A DNA stretch of 64,000 bases from Doryteuthis pealeii (GCA_023376005.1 CM042145.1:12856454-12920453), one strand, 5' to 3'; positions 12,751 through 22,882 are shown, counted from the stretch's first letter. The notes: a model not told the origin generated them from the sequence alone. A program made the numbers and translations.

Positions 12751-13584
12751 AAAGAGATTTTCTTTTTTATCACATATATCTATCATCACTTATGTGCCTT
12801 AACCATTTTACTACCAAGTTATTTTTTTTATTTTAGTTATTTATTTATTTTTTTAAAGTTTTAGATATGCAAAATTATGCTTTGAGCACATTTTAAGGGT
12901 TGAAATGAAATTCAACTGAGACACTGGTGTCCCAGTGGGAGTTGAAAGGGTTAACAGCCAGTTTCCAAGTTTTAAAAAAAAAAAAAAAAAAAACCCAAAA
13001 AAAACCCCCACTATAAATATTACTATACGCAGAAGAAATTGTTGGGATATAATGTTAGTCTTCTCACCCCCCCCACAACTTCTGATACTTGACCTTGGTT
13101 CATCACAGATGTTCCTACTTTATCTTTGTCTAACAGAAGGCTATTTAGTGTATTTAGATTTTCTATAGACACAACATAAGACCCACTGGCTATTGAGACA
13201 GATGAAATTTATTATTCATGTTATATTTTGGATATCTGATTAAGTATTGTTATAATAGTTGACAACAAAAAGTCTTTTATATTCATGAAATATTTATAGG
13301 CAAAAATGAATGTTTGCTTTGATATGCAACAAATAGTGTTTGTACAGAATTCTTAGACGTTCATGAATAGAAAATTGTGTCTCCAGATGAATGGAACCAA
13401 CATTACAGAGACAATCATTCTGTTGGAACTTAACAAAATTAAGCATTAGACATTCTCTTGATTGAATAAGAGACTGTTATTGTCTTTGTCAGATAGTGGT
13501 CAATTTGCAATATAAACAACCACCATTTGTTTACACTAGTGATAAAGTATACAATGTGGATAATTTGGATATTATCATATTTAT

Positions 13585-13600
13585 TATATAAATATATATA

Positions 13601-13636
<36 letters not shown>
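13585..13636. repeat. (TA)n microsatellite
   Basis: Slightly interrupted TA tract, next to the CTGACGA motif at 13665. Confidence 0.9.
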
Positions 13637-13664
13637 AACGATTTCTTCAACAATAAATTTTCTC

Positions 13665-13688
13665 CTGACGATGACCTAGGGTCAAAAC
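13665..13688 (+). other. Hammerhead-like core remnant
   Basis: CTGACGA (fits CUGANGA), then GACC-TA-GGGTC-like stem bases, then AAAAC where an active hammerhead needs GAAA. Probably a decayed Penelope-type 3' end next to a (TA)n tract. Confidence 0.3.
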
Positions 13689-13774
13689 TAGTTGAGAAAA
13701 ATAAACAACATGAAAGAAATATTCCTGTTTGTCTTATCACTTTTTGTTAATCTTATAATTTGTTGGGGTAGGTA

Positions 13775-14050
13775 AATTGTGTAATACTATCTTATCATCA
13801 AGGTGTGCTGATAGCACGAGTTCCCTTGACTCTCTCTTGCCATCTGTCCCTATCAGTTATTGATCGTAGCAAGTTATCTAGATGGCATCCAGAGATGATG
13901 AATGTAACTTTTTGCTAGTTAGCCAACACTATTGTGTCCATGCGTTGCTTATGAGTTTGTCCTTACTTCTCCAGCAATGTCGAGCATGTCTAGTTCATTT
14001 TACTTGGATTGTTTGGGAGATGGGATGTAAGTGGCTGTACAGCTACTGTT
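13775..14050 (+). repeat. Dispersed repeat, family R5
   Basis: Matches 30700-31025 in the same order: a TCATCA-rich start, TTTTTGCTxGT, GTGTCCATG, GCTTATGAGTTxGTCCTTAC, CTTACTTGGAT, GTTTGGGAGAT, GTAAGTGGCxGTACAGCT. No coding capacity recognised. Confidence 0.55.
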
Positions 14051-14084
14051 TTGTATGGTGATGCTTAATACTTATTAAATTTGC

Positions 14085-14185
14085 ATATACATTTCATACA
14101 TTAAATGTAACAATTATTATTTCAGAATAATACATGTTAACATAAAACAAACTTTAAGATAGAGCAAATATTTTGAAGTATTATA
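14085..14185 (+). repeat. 95-bp dispersed repeat
   Basis: Nearly identical to 37144-37250 (ATTTCATACATTAAATGTAA through GCAAATATTTTGAAGT). The second copy lies immediately before the 3-kb duplicated block. Confidence 0.7.
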
Positions 14186-14207
14186 TGGCGATTTCTATTA
14201 GTTAGTC

Positions 14208-14302
14208 TCCATTCTCCTGGTGTTGGCTGAATTGATAAAATTTGTTCGTGCACATGAAAAAGTCATAGCTATACAGTGGTACCTTGTCTTACGAATTTAA
14301 TT
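14208..14302 (+). repeat. Inverted repeat arm with CAGTGGTACCTTG terminus
   Basis: This 90-bp stretch (CTCCTGGTGTTGGCTGAATT.. to ..ACAGTGGTACCTTGTCTTA) is the reverse complement of 18007-18098. CAGTGGTACCTTG resembles the terminal inverted repeat of a DNA transposon family. Confidence 0.55.
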
Positions 14303-14431
14303 CGTTCCACTCCTGACTCAATCCTCGTATATCAAATCAAATTTATATATTAAAATAAACTGAAATGCTGTTAATCTGTTCCGGTCCTACCCCAAACACC
14401 CTTATTATCTTTGTTACATTTTTTAAATAAA

Positions 14432-15603
14432 CTAGCAAATATATGCACCCCCGGGTGCAAGTATTTAAGTTTTAATGTAATAAAAATCCATATTAAATTA
14501 GAAAGGCTAATGAAACTAAATAAGAATGCAGATAAAAAGATTTGAAACAGAGGGGGGTATAATGAAATATAGAAAACTGAAACTTACTCTTTCCATCACT
14601 CCGTCTTTCATTGTTATTTTTTAATTTAAGTATTTAGTTAAAATAGGAGTAAAGAATAAAATGACAGTAATTTTATCTTGTTAATGGATTTCATTAAGAT
14701 CTATTGAAGAGATTTTTGCTTATATTCATTAAAATAAACCAACAGTTGTAGAATATCAATAATACTAAGCACATATTTAATAAATCATCAATTTTTAATA
14801 ATATATGTCTAATTAGCCTTCCATTCACACTGCAACCGCTATTTTGTGTATATAAATACAATAGCATGTATTTGTATGTTGATATGGTCAACAGTGGCTT
14901 CGGCCTGCCTGAGATCATTGAGTGATAATATAGCGTCGATCCCAGGGGGCCATCCCCAGGCAACACCCTGCCCCTCGATTTAAAGGGGCAGGGCTGGGGA
15001 TTTATTGCCCAGTGCCTGAGGCGCCCCCTTGAGGGGAATGCCGACGGGATCGACGCAATTTTTCAGCCTGCCACCCATGAGCTTCGGTTTGTGGGTGGTC
15101 CCACCGTTAATAGGGACTTGTGCCTGACCCGTACAAGTGGGGTACGACGGTAAAATACCATGTAGATATGGTCAACAGTGGATTCGCCTCTGGACCATTG
15201 CTATAATTAACGGCGATCGATCCCAGGGGCTATTCCCCCAGGCAACACCTGCCCCTCGATTTAAAAGGCAGTGGCTGGGTTTATTGCCCAGTGCCTGAGG
15301 CCCCCCTTGAGGGGGAATGCCCACTGGATCGACGCCAATTTTTCACTCGCCCACTCCATGAGCTTCTTGGTTTGTGGGTGGTCCCACGTTAATAGCTTGT
15401 GCCTGACCCGTACAAGTGGGTACGTGAAAATATTCATGTAGATATGGACAACACTAATAAAGGCGAAGCAATTTTATTAATAATTGACGTTTAAATATAA
15501 TAATCATGGAGAAGGTGATGTAAAAACTATGTTAATTGTGTCTCAATTAGTAATATAGTTTCGGTTACAGATAGAAAAACACACAATCTCCATTATAATA
15601 AGA
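14432..15603 (-). mobile_element. Helitron-like non-autonomous element, copy A, with tandem core
   Basis: Read on the minus strand it starts TCTTATTATAATGG and ends with hairpin TGCACCCGGGGGTGCA-like bases, TATATTTG and CTAG. It sits between host A and T (14431 and 15604 on the plus strand). These are the defining Helitron marks: 5' TC, a 3' hairpin just before CTAG, insertion in AT, no target duplication. Copies B (34422-35044) and C (35776-36413) share both ends. This copy is about 540 bp longer because two GC-rich tandem units (14881-15440) sit in its interior. No Rep/helicase is encoded. Confidence 0.8.
14881..15440. repeat. Two ~280-bp GC-rich hairpin-rich tandem units
   Basis: Units begin at GATATGGTCAACAGTGG (14881, 15165), and a third boundary copy lies at 15441, giving periods of 284 and 276 bp. 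Each unit holds nested and serial stems. In unit 1 these are GCGTCGATCCC (14933-14943) with GGGATCGACGC (15046-15056), CCCTGCCCC with GGGGCAGGG, CTGGG with CCCAG, CCCCT with AGGGG, CCACCCA with TGGGTGG, GTCCC with GGGAC and ACTTGT with ACAAGT. No open frame is conserved. Related units are at 18250-18790 and 20155-20230. Confidence 0.85.
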
Positions 15604-15906
15604 TATAAACTAATTGTGAGGTTCCATTCAGAAGTTCTGGAAGTGGAGTACCCTTCATCAGCAAACCCCCACCCACACTGCCGCTAGACCAAGAAAGTTA
15701 AGGAATCCAAGCATTTTGTCAGCGGTAGTGTCGTAGGAGTTGGTGGTAGCACTGGATTTCAGCATCACACTACATTAGAGACTGCGGCTCCTGATTGTAC
15801 GCTTTAAAAAAACCAAAAAGTGTAGAATATGCCTTTATGGCAAAAATAAAACAAAACAAAACAAACTTACTTATGTATTTATTTGGTAGGTGGCAATTAT
15901 CTACAT

Positions 15907-16205
15907 ATTTATTGGAGGTGTGTGAGTAATGGTTAGAGTCGTGGGATATGGACTTTGTCGACCCGAGTTTCAAATTCTAGACAACGCGTTTGCATTTCAC
16001 ATAACGCTAATATCCTTGGGAAAGGTATGAATCCATATATTCTCCCATAGCTATGGTTGAATAGTAGGGCAGACGGGCTCTTTAACCTTAGAGATGTGAC
16101 CAGTCTAGAGAAGGAAAACTCTGAATTCAAACTGTTAAACTCCGCTTAAGAAACTGGCCTTGTGTCACATCCTGCTCGCGCGGAGGAGTTTGGTAAATGT
16201 ATATT
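15907..16205 (+). mobile_element. tRNA-derived SINE, family 2
   Basis: A-box-like GTGAGTAATGGTTAGAGTCG and B-box-like GACCCGAGTTTCAAATTC are followed by a body with CATTTCACATAACGCTAATA, CCTTGGGAAAGGTATGAATC, GAAGGAAAACTCTGAATTCA and GTGTCACATCCTGCTCG. The best copy is at 31482-31775. Confidence 0.8.
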
Positions 16206-16689
16206 TATTAATTTTTTTTTCGAAAAAAAAAATTTAGAAAAAAAAAAAATTCATATTCATCTATGACCTTCTTTCATGAGAAATAACTTCGTATGCAGAT
16301 TATAAAAAACTAGGAGCGGCTACCCGGCGTCGCCTGGTAGAGGGGGATTTTTTAAAGTTAGTCCCGCAGATCCATTATTATGTGAATCGTGAGTTGAATC
16401 CTCGTGGGAGTCCCCCATTTAAATCCCTATGTAAAAAAAAATCGACATTGCATTGATCCAGCTACTCTGAAAAGAAATCTTAATATCTACTACCTAAAAT
16501 ATTAAATGGAAAAAAATCCTTTAAATTTTATTTTTAATTATCTTCACGAATATAAATCAAATCTCTATTATTTAACTTCAAAAACCAAGCCCTGGTGATA
16601 TCTAATGTTGTATATATATATTTACTTTGTCGTTAATTATTTTATTTTCGAAGTTTCCTCCGGACACAAATTAATGCAAATTCCTTTAA

Positions 16690-16696
16690 TATAATA

Positions 16697-16734
<38 letters not shown>

Positions 16735-16775
16735 ATAATATATATATAGTGTGTGTGTGTGTGTGTGTGTGTATA
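16690..16775. repeat. (TA)n(TG)n microsatellite
   Basis: Interrupted TA tract followed by about 12 TG units. It abuts the Penelope-like 3' end. Confidence 0.9.
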
Positions 16776-16789
16776 GTGAATCCGACGGT

Positions 16790-17830
16790 ATGTAAGTATA
16801 TTGAGAAAAATGAAAAACACAGGTTTAAATGGATTAAGTGTGAGTTTATTGGCCGACGCGTCTGCAGTGTTTCGATCTATTAATTAGATCATCTTCAGGA
16901 CATTTGTTGGTATGTGGTAGGTGATAAGAAATTATTTATCACAGAATAGTGAGAAAATGCGAGTGGTAGTTCTTGTTATCAGTCCGTTTTAAAAATTTTT
17001 GCGGTTTGAAAAAGACGGTTTTGAAATATGACGTCAATATTCTATTTTATGGTGTGAGTATGGAACGCTGTATTCTGATGACAATTGTGTGCTAGTGAAT
17101 GTTTATGCAAATAGTGTGTTAGTGTGGTTATAATTATGTGAAAATAATTATTAGATTAATAAGGATGTATGTTTTTGATTATATTTTTATCAGTAGTTAT
17201 ATTGTAATTGTGCATATATTAATGTCTGGTATGCATTTATATAAAAATTCACAATATGTTATTGTGGAGGTTTTTCTGGAAAATATGAAAGTATGAGGGG
17301 GTGAAAAAATGAATGTGTCAATAGGGAGTATAAATTGTGTGTGTGGTGGGGGTAAGGGGAAATGTTGTTATATATTAATTATTATCAAAAATATATTATT
17401 ATTGTTGAAAAATGTTGGTTAAATAGGTAAGTGTGATAATCTGTTGTGTGTTGAGATCAATGGAAATTATCATGTTACTAAATAAGTGTGTGATCTAAGA
17501 AAGATTGTTGGGGTCATTCAGTAATAAACGAGAGAGAGTTAAGTGTGTAGAAAATAAAATGAGATATTGTCAGATGTAGGGAATTTTATAATTCTTTTGA
17601 GAACAACTTGGACAGGTAAGCGATAGGAGGAAAAATCCGGGTCTCTGTTTGAATTGTATTGGAAATGGAGATGGCGCTAGATTCTACACATTTTTCTTTC
17701 GTTTTTATTGTGAATTCTAATTAACAACTTGGATTCTTTAAAATTGAAGGAATGGTTAGTTTCTGAGATGTGTTTTGTGAGTGCGCTTGTTCATTTGACC
17801 ATTTCTGATATCTTCTCTTGTGTTCTCATA
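16790..17830 (-). mobile_element. Penelope-like retroelement, 3' fragment
   Basis: The minus strand at about 17720-17810 encodes TSALTKHISETNHSFNF followed by KESKLLIRIHNK. This has the shape of the C-terminal part of the GIY-YIG endonuclease domain of Penelope-like elements. After frame slips a weaker RPGFF..LSK.V block follows, matching LPGF..GKLVL in the fragment at 56 kb. Then comes about 800 bp that is C/A-rich on this strand, ending with CTGAAGA-stem-GAAAC at 16898-16869 and a (TA)n tract. The reverse transcriptase is absent and the coding part is broken, so it is a dead 5'-truncated copy. Confidence 0.62.
16869..16898 (-). other. Hammerhead-like core in Penelope 3' region
   Basis: Minus strand: CTGAAGA, then a stem GATCTA-ATTAA-TAGATC, then GAAAC. 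This fits CUGANGA-helix II-GAAA. I do not find a clear helix III with an NUH cleavage site, so it may be a remnant or only a look-alike. Confidence 0.4.
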
Positions 17831-17833
17831 TAT

Positions 17834-17865
<32 letters not shown>

Positions 17866-17876
17866 ATATATATATG
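17827..17876. repeat. (TA)n microsatellite
   Basis: Interrupted TA tract, at the 5' break of the Penelope-like fragment. Confidence 0.85.
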
Positions 17877-17943
17877 GAGTAAAAAACATTAATCTTGTAA
17901 AAAAAGTACCACTGTATATATATATATTTTATTCATGGGAAAT

Positions 17944-18010
17944 AACTCTGGTGAGGCTCGAAATCACAACCTCCACTTCCTCTCCTGATGCATCTCACAG
18001 GGAAGGTATC
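17944..18010 (-). pseudogene. tRNA-Ile(UAU)-like 3' half
   Basis: Minus strand ACCTTCCCTG, intron-like bases, GGAGGTTGTGATTTCGAGCC and TCACC match the intron and 3' exon of the tRNA-like sequences at 19436-19543 and 27971-28086. The 5' half is missing and replaced by the GTACCACTG-ended repeat. Confidence 0.55.
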
Positions 18011-18098
18011 ACAAGACAAGGTACCACTGTATACCTCTGACTATTTTTGTGCACCGAACAATTTTTTATCAATTCAGCCAACACCAGGAGAATGGAAA
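18007..18098 (-). repeat. Inverted repeat arm, partner of 14208-14302
   Basis: Reverse complement of the arm at 14208-14302, including CAAGGTACCACTG and CAGCCAACACCAGGAG. Either the two ends of one 3.9-kb foldback or two separate copies in opposite orientation. Confidence 0.5.
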
Positions 18099-18249
18099 CC
18101 GGGCTATAAAAAATACCAAGGGGAATAAGTAGTATTGGCGCGGCTGCGCATTGGCCACACGAAGACTACTAGAACAAACTTACTGTTGTAGGCGGGACTT
18201 AAGATGTAGTATGCCAGTTATTATACTTTGAGACTTACCTATTCCCTCG

Positions 18250-18790
18250 GGGGGTCCAGTGTGCTTCGGCCGTCTGGACGGTCAAGTAACAATTATTAGC
18301 GTCGATTCCAGAGGGCTATCCCTCCAGACATACTACCTGCCCCTATTTGGGGCAGGGCTGGGTTTATGTCCCAGCGTCTGAGGCGCCCCCCCCCTTGAGG
18401 GGGAATGCCGAAGGGATCGACGCAATTTTGTTCCTTTCCCACTCTTCAGCTTCGGCTTGTGAGTGGGCCCACCGTTAAAAGAGAGGCCTTGTGCCGTACG
18501 TCCATACAAGTGGGGTTATGAGACAAATATCTCCAGTGGCTTCGCCGTCGGATCTTTACAAGTTAATAGCGTCCGATCCCAGGGGGCTGTCCCTCCAGGC
18601 ATACCTGCCCCTGATTAATAAGGGGCAGGGCTGGGTTTATTGCCCAGCGCCTGAGACGCCCCCCTTGAGGGTGAATGCCGATCGAGGCAATTTTTTTCTT
18701 TCCCACCCATGAGCTTTGCCTTGTGGTGGGCCCACGTTAAAACGAGGCCTTGTGCCAGTCCATACTAGTGGGTAGGAGACAAATATCCTT
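18250..18790. repeat. Second array of GC-rich hairpin-rich tandem units
   Basis: Two units related to 14881-15440, here with boundaries near GAGACAAATATC (18518 and 18777, period about 259 bp). The same stems recur with changed bases that keep pairing: CCCACTC/GAGTGGG instead of CCACCCA/TGGGTGG, and GGCC/GGCC instead of GTCCC/GGGAC. No Helitron ends are visible around this array. Confidence 0.8.
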
Positions 18791-18850
18791 ACTAAGAACA
18801 AGAGGACCTACCATGTCAAACACTCTGCAATGTTAACATTATAAACTCGT

Positions 18851-18910
18851 TATATATATATATATATATATAATATATATTATATGTATAGTATATGTAT
18901 AAATATATAT
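18851..18910. repeat. (TA)n tract
   Basis: Interrupted TA/TATG repeat. Confidence 0.8.
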
Positions 18911-18973
18911 CGTATTATAACTCGTATAAAACTATTAAAAAGATAAAAAAAAAAAATGCCTTGCCCCTTAACA

Positions 18974-19345
18974 TGCACATTCCACATTGGTCTTAATTAG
19001 GCTAACGGGCTTACATGCCATTGGTTGTGTGCAGGTATGACCAGAACAGCCAGTATAAATAATAATATCAGCAGCAGAGTACTGCCAGTGGTTGGCCAAT
19101 AGGTTGGTCACATAGCTTCGGCGAGTCTATAAGTAGAAGTGCACATCTTGACACACCTTATATCTCAAAAAACGCCAACTTGATCGATGATGTCAATATC
19201 CTTAGATGTCTTTCTGTTGATGAGATATTGCTACCTAGGTATGTGAATTGTCTACTAATTTCAGAGACTTGTCTTGCGGTTCGACAATAACATGAACATT
19301 CCACATTGGTCTTTAATTAGGTAGACGGCGTACATGTCATTGGTT
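18974..19345 (+). repeat. Pair of ~50-bp direct repeats
   Basis: ACATTCCACATTGGTCTT..TTAGG..ACG..TACATG.CATTGGTTG occurs at 18974-19024 and 19295-19345. The segment between has no gene. The flanks (TCAAACAC.TTGCA.TGTTAA, then TATTAAAAA and TGCCTTGCCCC) are also duplicated, and the second leads into the tRNA-like gene at 19436. Confidence 0.65.
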
Positions 19346-19435
19346 GACATGTAACACGTCAAACACCTTGCACTGTTAAACACTTCTTCATAGCTCATAT
19401 TAAAAAAAACTATTAAAAAAGGAAAAAAATTGCCT

Positions 19436-19543
19436 TGCCCCGGGTGAGGCTCGAACTCACAACCTCCGCATTCCTCTCTCTGTGAAGTCACAGGGAAGGT
19501 ACTGTCTATAAGTACGGCGCGCTAACCAGTTGTGCACCAGGGC
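19436..19543 (-). tRNA. tRNA-Ile(UAU)-like gene or pseudogene with intron
   Basis: The minus strand reads GCCCTGGTGCACAACTGG.., CGTACTTATA, a 35-nt intron (19506-19472), then ATGCGGAGGTTGTGAGTTCG and the T-arm. Acceptor GCCCTGG pairs with CCGGGGC (one G-U). The T-stem GTGAG/CTCAC is perfect and the anticodon is UAU. One G seems lost before the D-arm compared with 27971-28086, so this copy is probably a pseudogene. The intron forms CTGTGA/TCACAG. Confidence 0.6.
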
Positions 19544-19687
19544 TGGCTGAATGACCGGCTTGAAATAAGATATTTATTTAGTCGGTCAGTCTAATGTTCG
19601 TGGCAACATATGTCATTCATTATTGGCTGAAAGGATTGTAATTTCTCTCTCAGTACATTCATATCATTGTTGTTCTATCATATATAA

Positions 19688-20229
19688 CTAGCAAGTATAT
19701 ACACCTTCCAGATGAAAGTATTAAAGTTTTAATCTAATAGAATATTATATTAAATTAGAAAAGCTATTGAACTAAATAAGAAGCAGATAAAAAGATTTGA
19801 AACAGAGGGAGGTATAACGAAAAAATAGAACAACTGAAACTAACTCTTCCATCATTCCCTCCATTCATTGCTAGATTTACTAATTTAACTAATTTATAAA
19901 ATGGAAGTAAAGAAAAAATCTACAGTCATTCTTCTTGTTAATGGATTTCTTAAGATTTATTACCCGAGATTTTTGCTCTATATTCTTTAAGATAAAAGCA
20001 AACTATTAGAAATCAATAACTCTGACACAATATTTATTAAAATCAAATTTTTGGGATCAATATGCAAATTAGCCTTCCCGTTATCACTGTAAATATATTT
20101 ATTATATATAAATACAATTGCATGTTATTATAATATATAGATATCCAACATATCAAACTTCCGGTTTCGACCGGGGTCCAGTGAGCTTCGACCGCTGGAC
20201 CTTACAAGTTAATAGCGTCGATCCCAGAC
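19688..20229 (-). mobile_element. Helitron-like element, copy D, truncated
   Basis: CTAG end at 19688-19691 after host A, then sequence colinear with copies A-C up to about 20150. It then enters a GC-rich tandem unit and breaks at GCGTCGATCCCAG (about 20229). The terminal hairpin is mutated and the TC end is missing. Confidence 0.65.
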
Positions 20230-20416
20230 TAATAGGCGGAAATAAATGTGCTCGATTACAGGTGTAAGATATATTATTATTATAGGCTACACAATTAAAT
20301 GCTTTTTGTTTCAAAGAATTACCTGTTGCTCATCGGGTAAATCGCTTTCTTTGTCTGATGAAAAGCAGCTAATGCTTTACCACTAACAAAAAAACCTTAA
20401 TTTGTATCGCTTTGAA

Positions 20417-20417
20417 T

Positions 20418-20465
<48 letters not shown>
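20417..20465. repeat. (TA)n microsatellite
   Basis: TA tract of about 49 bp. Confidence 0.9.
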
Positions 20466-20466
<1 letters not shown>

Positions 20467-20592
20467 CAAAGATAATCTAATGAGTCAGACGAACCTACTA
20501 TTAGTTTCGCATAAAGCTCTTCAGGGCTAAAATCTGACTAAAGAAGAAAAGGAGCAAGACAAAATAAATAGTACTAACCACAGTAGTACTAA

Positions 20593-20594
<2 letters not shown>

Positions 20595-20625
<31 letters not shown>

Positions 20626-20680
20626 ACACAAATATATATATATATATAATATATATATATATTATACATATATATATATG
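20595..20680. repeat. (CA)n and (TA)n microsatellites
   Basis: About 14 CA units followed by interrupted TA tracts. Confidence 0.9.
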
Positions 20681-21076
20681 ATTTAACATTTTGAAAAAAC
20701 AATATAGTTAAATTATTACTGCTGACAGAATCTGTTTCGACGCTTAGTAGAAGAGGTCATCATCACGGAGAAAAAAAAAAATATATGAAAGGAAGAGGGA
20801 TAAAAACGTGTTGATAAGAAATAGGGTACTAAAACACACGCTGAATGCTTGAATTTTTAAAAAGACAGCCATCCCACGCTGTTTCAAAAATTAAATTAAA
20901 TTTCTATTTTAAAAATCAGAAGCATTTTTAATCCAAAATAAACTCAAAAGAGTTTGGTGTAAATATATAAAAAAGTGTAAGAATTATCAAAAATGTTCAT
21001 CTCCGTCAGCAGATAATAATTACTAATTGTTTTTCAAAATGTATAATTCATCTGTCGGATTAATTTCCATTTATTT

Positions 21077-21077
<1 letters not shown>

Positions 21078-21112
<35 letters not shown>

Positions 21113-21120
21113 TATATACT
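21078..21120. repeat. (TA)n microsatellite
   Basis: Interrupted TA tract. Confidence 0.88.
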
Positions 21121-21204
21121 ATAGTGTGAGATGTCACTGTTTCAGCTTTGCTGGAATGGTGTACCAAAGGCATATTATTGGTAGAGTGCTCAATATAAAA
21201 TAGA

Positions 21205-21600
21205 GCTGTTATATAATATAATAAGATAAATATATAAAGTTTTTACATATCTATTTATTAGGTGACAAAGGAACAATCATAACCATATTGGTTTCATGGA
21301 TGCAATCATCAGGTGAAGATGTTTTCAAATGTAAGGAAAATCGAAAAAATTACAAAAAATTCAATAGACATGGAATGCGTATGATTGGATAAAATGATGT
21401 GTGTGTGTATGTGAAGGTGAATTGAATGTGTGAGAGTGTTTATGGCTGCATAAAGGTTGCGTACGCGTAGTAACTGGTCACACACATATTTTTTCGATTT
21501 CCTTACATTTGAAACATCTTCACCTGATGATTGCATCGCATGAAACCAATATGGTGTGTGATTAATAAAATAGATATGTAAAACCTTTATATATTTATCT

Positions 21601-21605
<5 letters not shown>
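21205..21605. repeat. Foldback element with ~130-bp inverted arms
   Basis: The arm at 21212-21350 (AGATAAATATATAAAG.., ATATTGGTTTCATG, TGCAATCATCAGGTGAAGAT, TGTAAGGAAA) is the reverse complement of 21480-21602. The arms are nearly identical, with a spacer of about 130 bp. Each arm carries a CTGATGA..GAAAC motif, on opposite strands. It lies between (TA)n tracts. Confidence 0.75.
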
Positions 21606-21678
<73 letters not shown>

Positions 21679-21730
21679 TGTTGTGAGAGAGAGATAAACA
21701 CGTAACAATAGATAGATAGATAGATAAATA
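21604..21730. repeat. (TA)n, (GA)n and (GATA)n cluster
   Basis: TA about 21604-21640, GA about 21645-21676, GATA about 21710-21726. Confidence 0.9.
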
Positions 21731-22184
21731 TGTCCAGACATAGATAGATCGATAGATATAGATATATATGAACAGGCTTATATCTATTATTATACTAAAG
21801 CTGAGATTTTCAGCTTTCAATGTCTTAAGGCTTTTTTGCTGGTGACCTTGATCACACGAAAATTTGTCATAAATTATTGCTTAGTTTTAGAACTACTTAA
21901 TGTTTTTAAAAAATACACTTTAATTGGTTAATAGTCGTAATTTGCAATTAAGTCAAATCTTGACCCGTCTCTGTCTTTACATCCTACGTAACTCCCCTTT
22001 TTACCCCCTAATCCCAAGGAAGGGGGAGTGAAATTGATCACAAGTAATAGTTTTATTACAAAAAAGGCAGCAGTCAAACCTCCCCTCACCTTCGCTTGTC
22101 TTACTTTACTTTCTTTTCCTCTCTCGACTAAAGGCGAGATGAAAAACACCAGCCCGCAATAAAAATTCTAATGTCTATTTCAAT

Positions 22185-22480
22185 TGTCTAGGTCAATTCA
22201 TCGAAAAATCCGTGTTTTTTTTTTAAATACAATTTAACCCACACGTTTTTTAAAAAATGTACCAAAACTCAGGGAAGTATTCGATTTTAATTAAATTTTC
22301 AGTGTTGATTTAGCAATGAATTAATTTTTATTCTATTTTAAAACTTTCTGTGATTTTTTCAAGTCACTTAACTTTGACTTCCCTGTTTTTCGGGTACAAA
22401 TAACGGTGTGTTATATATGTGATTGATACTATTTCCCATAAATAAAAAGATTTAAGACAGAAGGTGTGAATAGAAGAAAA
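22185..22480 (+). repeat. AT-rich dispersed repeat, left arm 1
   Basis: Colinear with 35215-35510: CATCGAAAAATCxGTGTTTT, TCAGTGTTGATTTA, AAAACTTTCTG, CAGAAGGTGTGAATAGAA. An inverted relative at 23815-24070 could be the other end of one element. Confidence 0.6.
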
Positions 22481-22569
22481 ACAAAATTGTTGGTACTCTT
22501 TGCGGAGAACCGTAGGCCTCAAAAAATGCTTGCCGCGGCTGCTGAAAATAAAAAAAGAAAAGAAAAAAA

Positions 22570-22882
22570 CACCAGCTACGATTGAAGTCCATAGCCGAAG
22601 CCGTGTTATTTGAATAAAAAAAACTCGGGTAGGGTTTGGGTTTGAGGTTGGGTGGGGTTTAGGATTAGTTTAATGGGAAATAAATAATTTGGGCTCTTTT
22701 TTTCTAACCAGAAAAAACAGAACCCAGACATTTTGTAATAAAACTGTTAATTTTAAGTAGGGGTGGGGTTAGAGTTTAGGGTTGGGTTGGGTTTTCGGGA
22801 AAACGCCCTTAGTTGGTTGGGTTTTTTGTTTGTTTTTGCAAGTGACACCGCTTCGTCTATGGACTTCAATCGTAGCTGTGTG
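22570..22882. mobile_element. MITE with telomere-like interior, copy 1
   Basis: Ends CACCAGCTACGATTGAAGTC and GACTTCAATCGTAGCTG are inverted repeats of about 35 bp. The interior is G/T-rich with GGGTTTGGG, GTTTAGG and GGTTGGG motifs. The adjacent copy 23127-23403 has the same ends and inner order. Confidence 0.7.

Noticed and set aside
18491..18712. 73-codon open frame in the GC-rich array
   Set aside because: GC-rich units lack stops by chance. The frame is not preserved in the other units.
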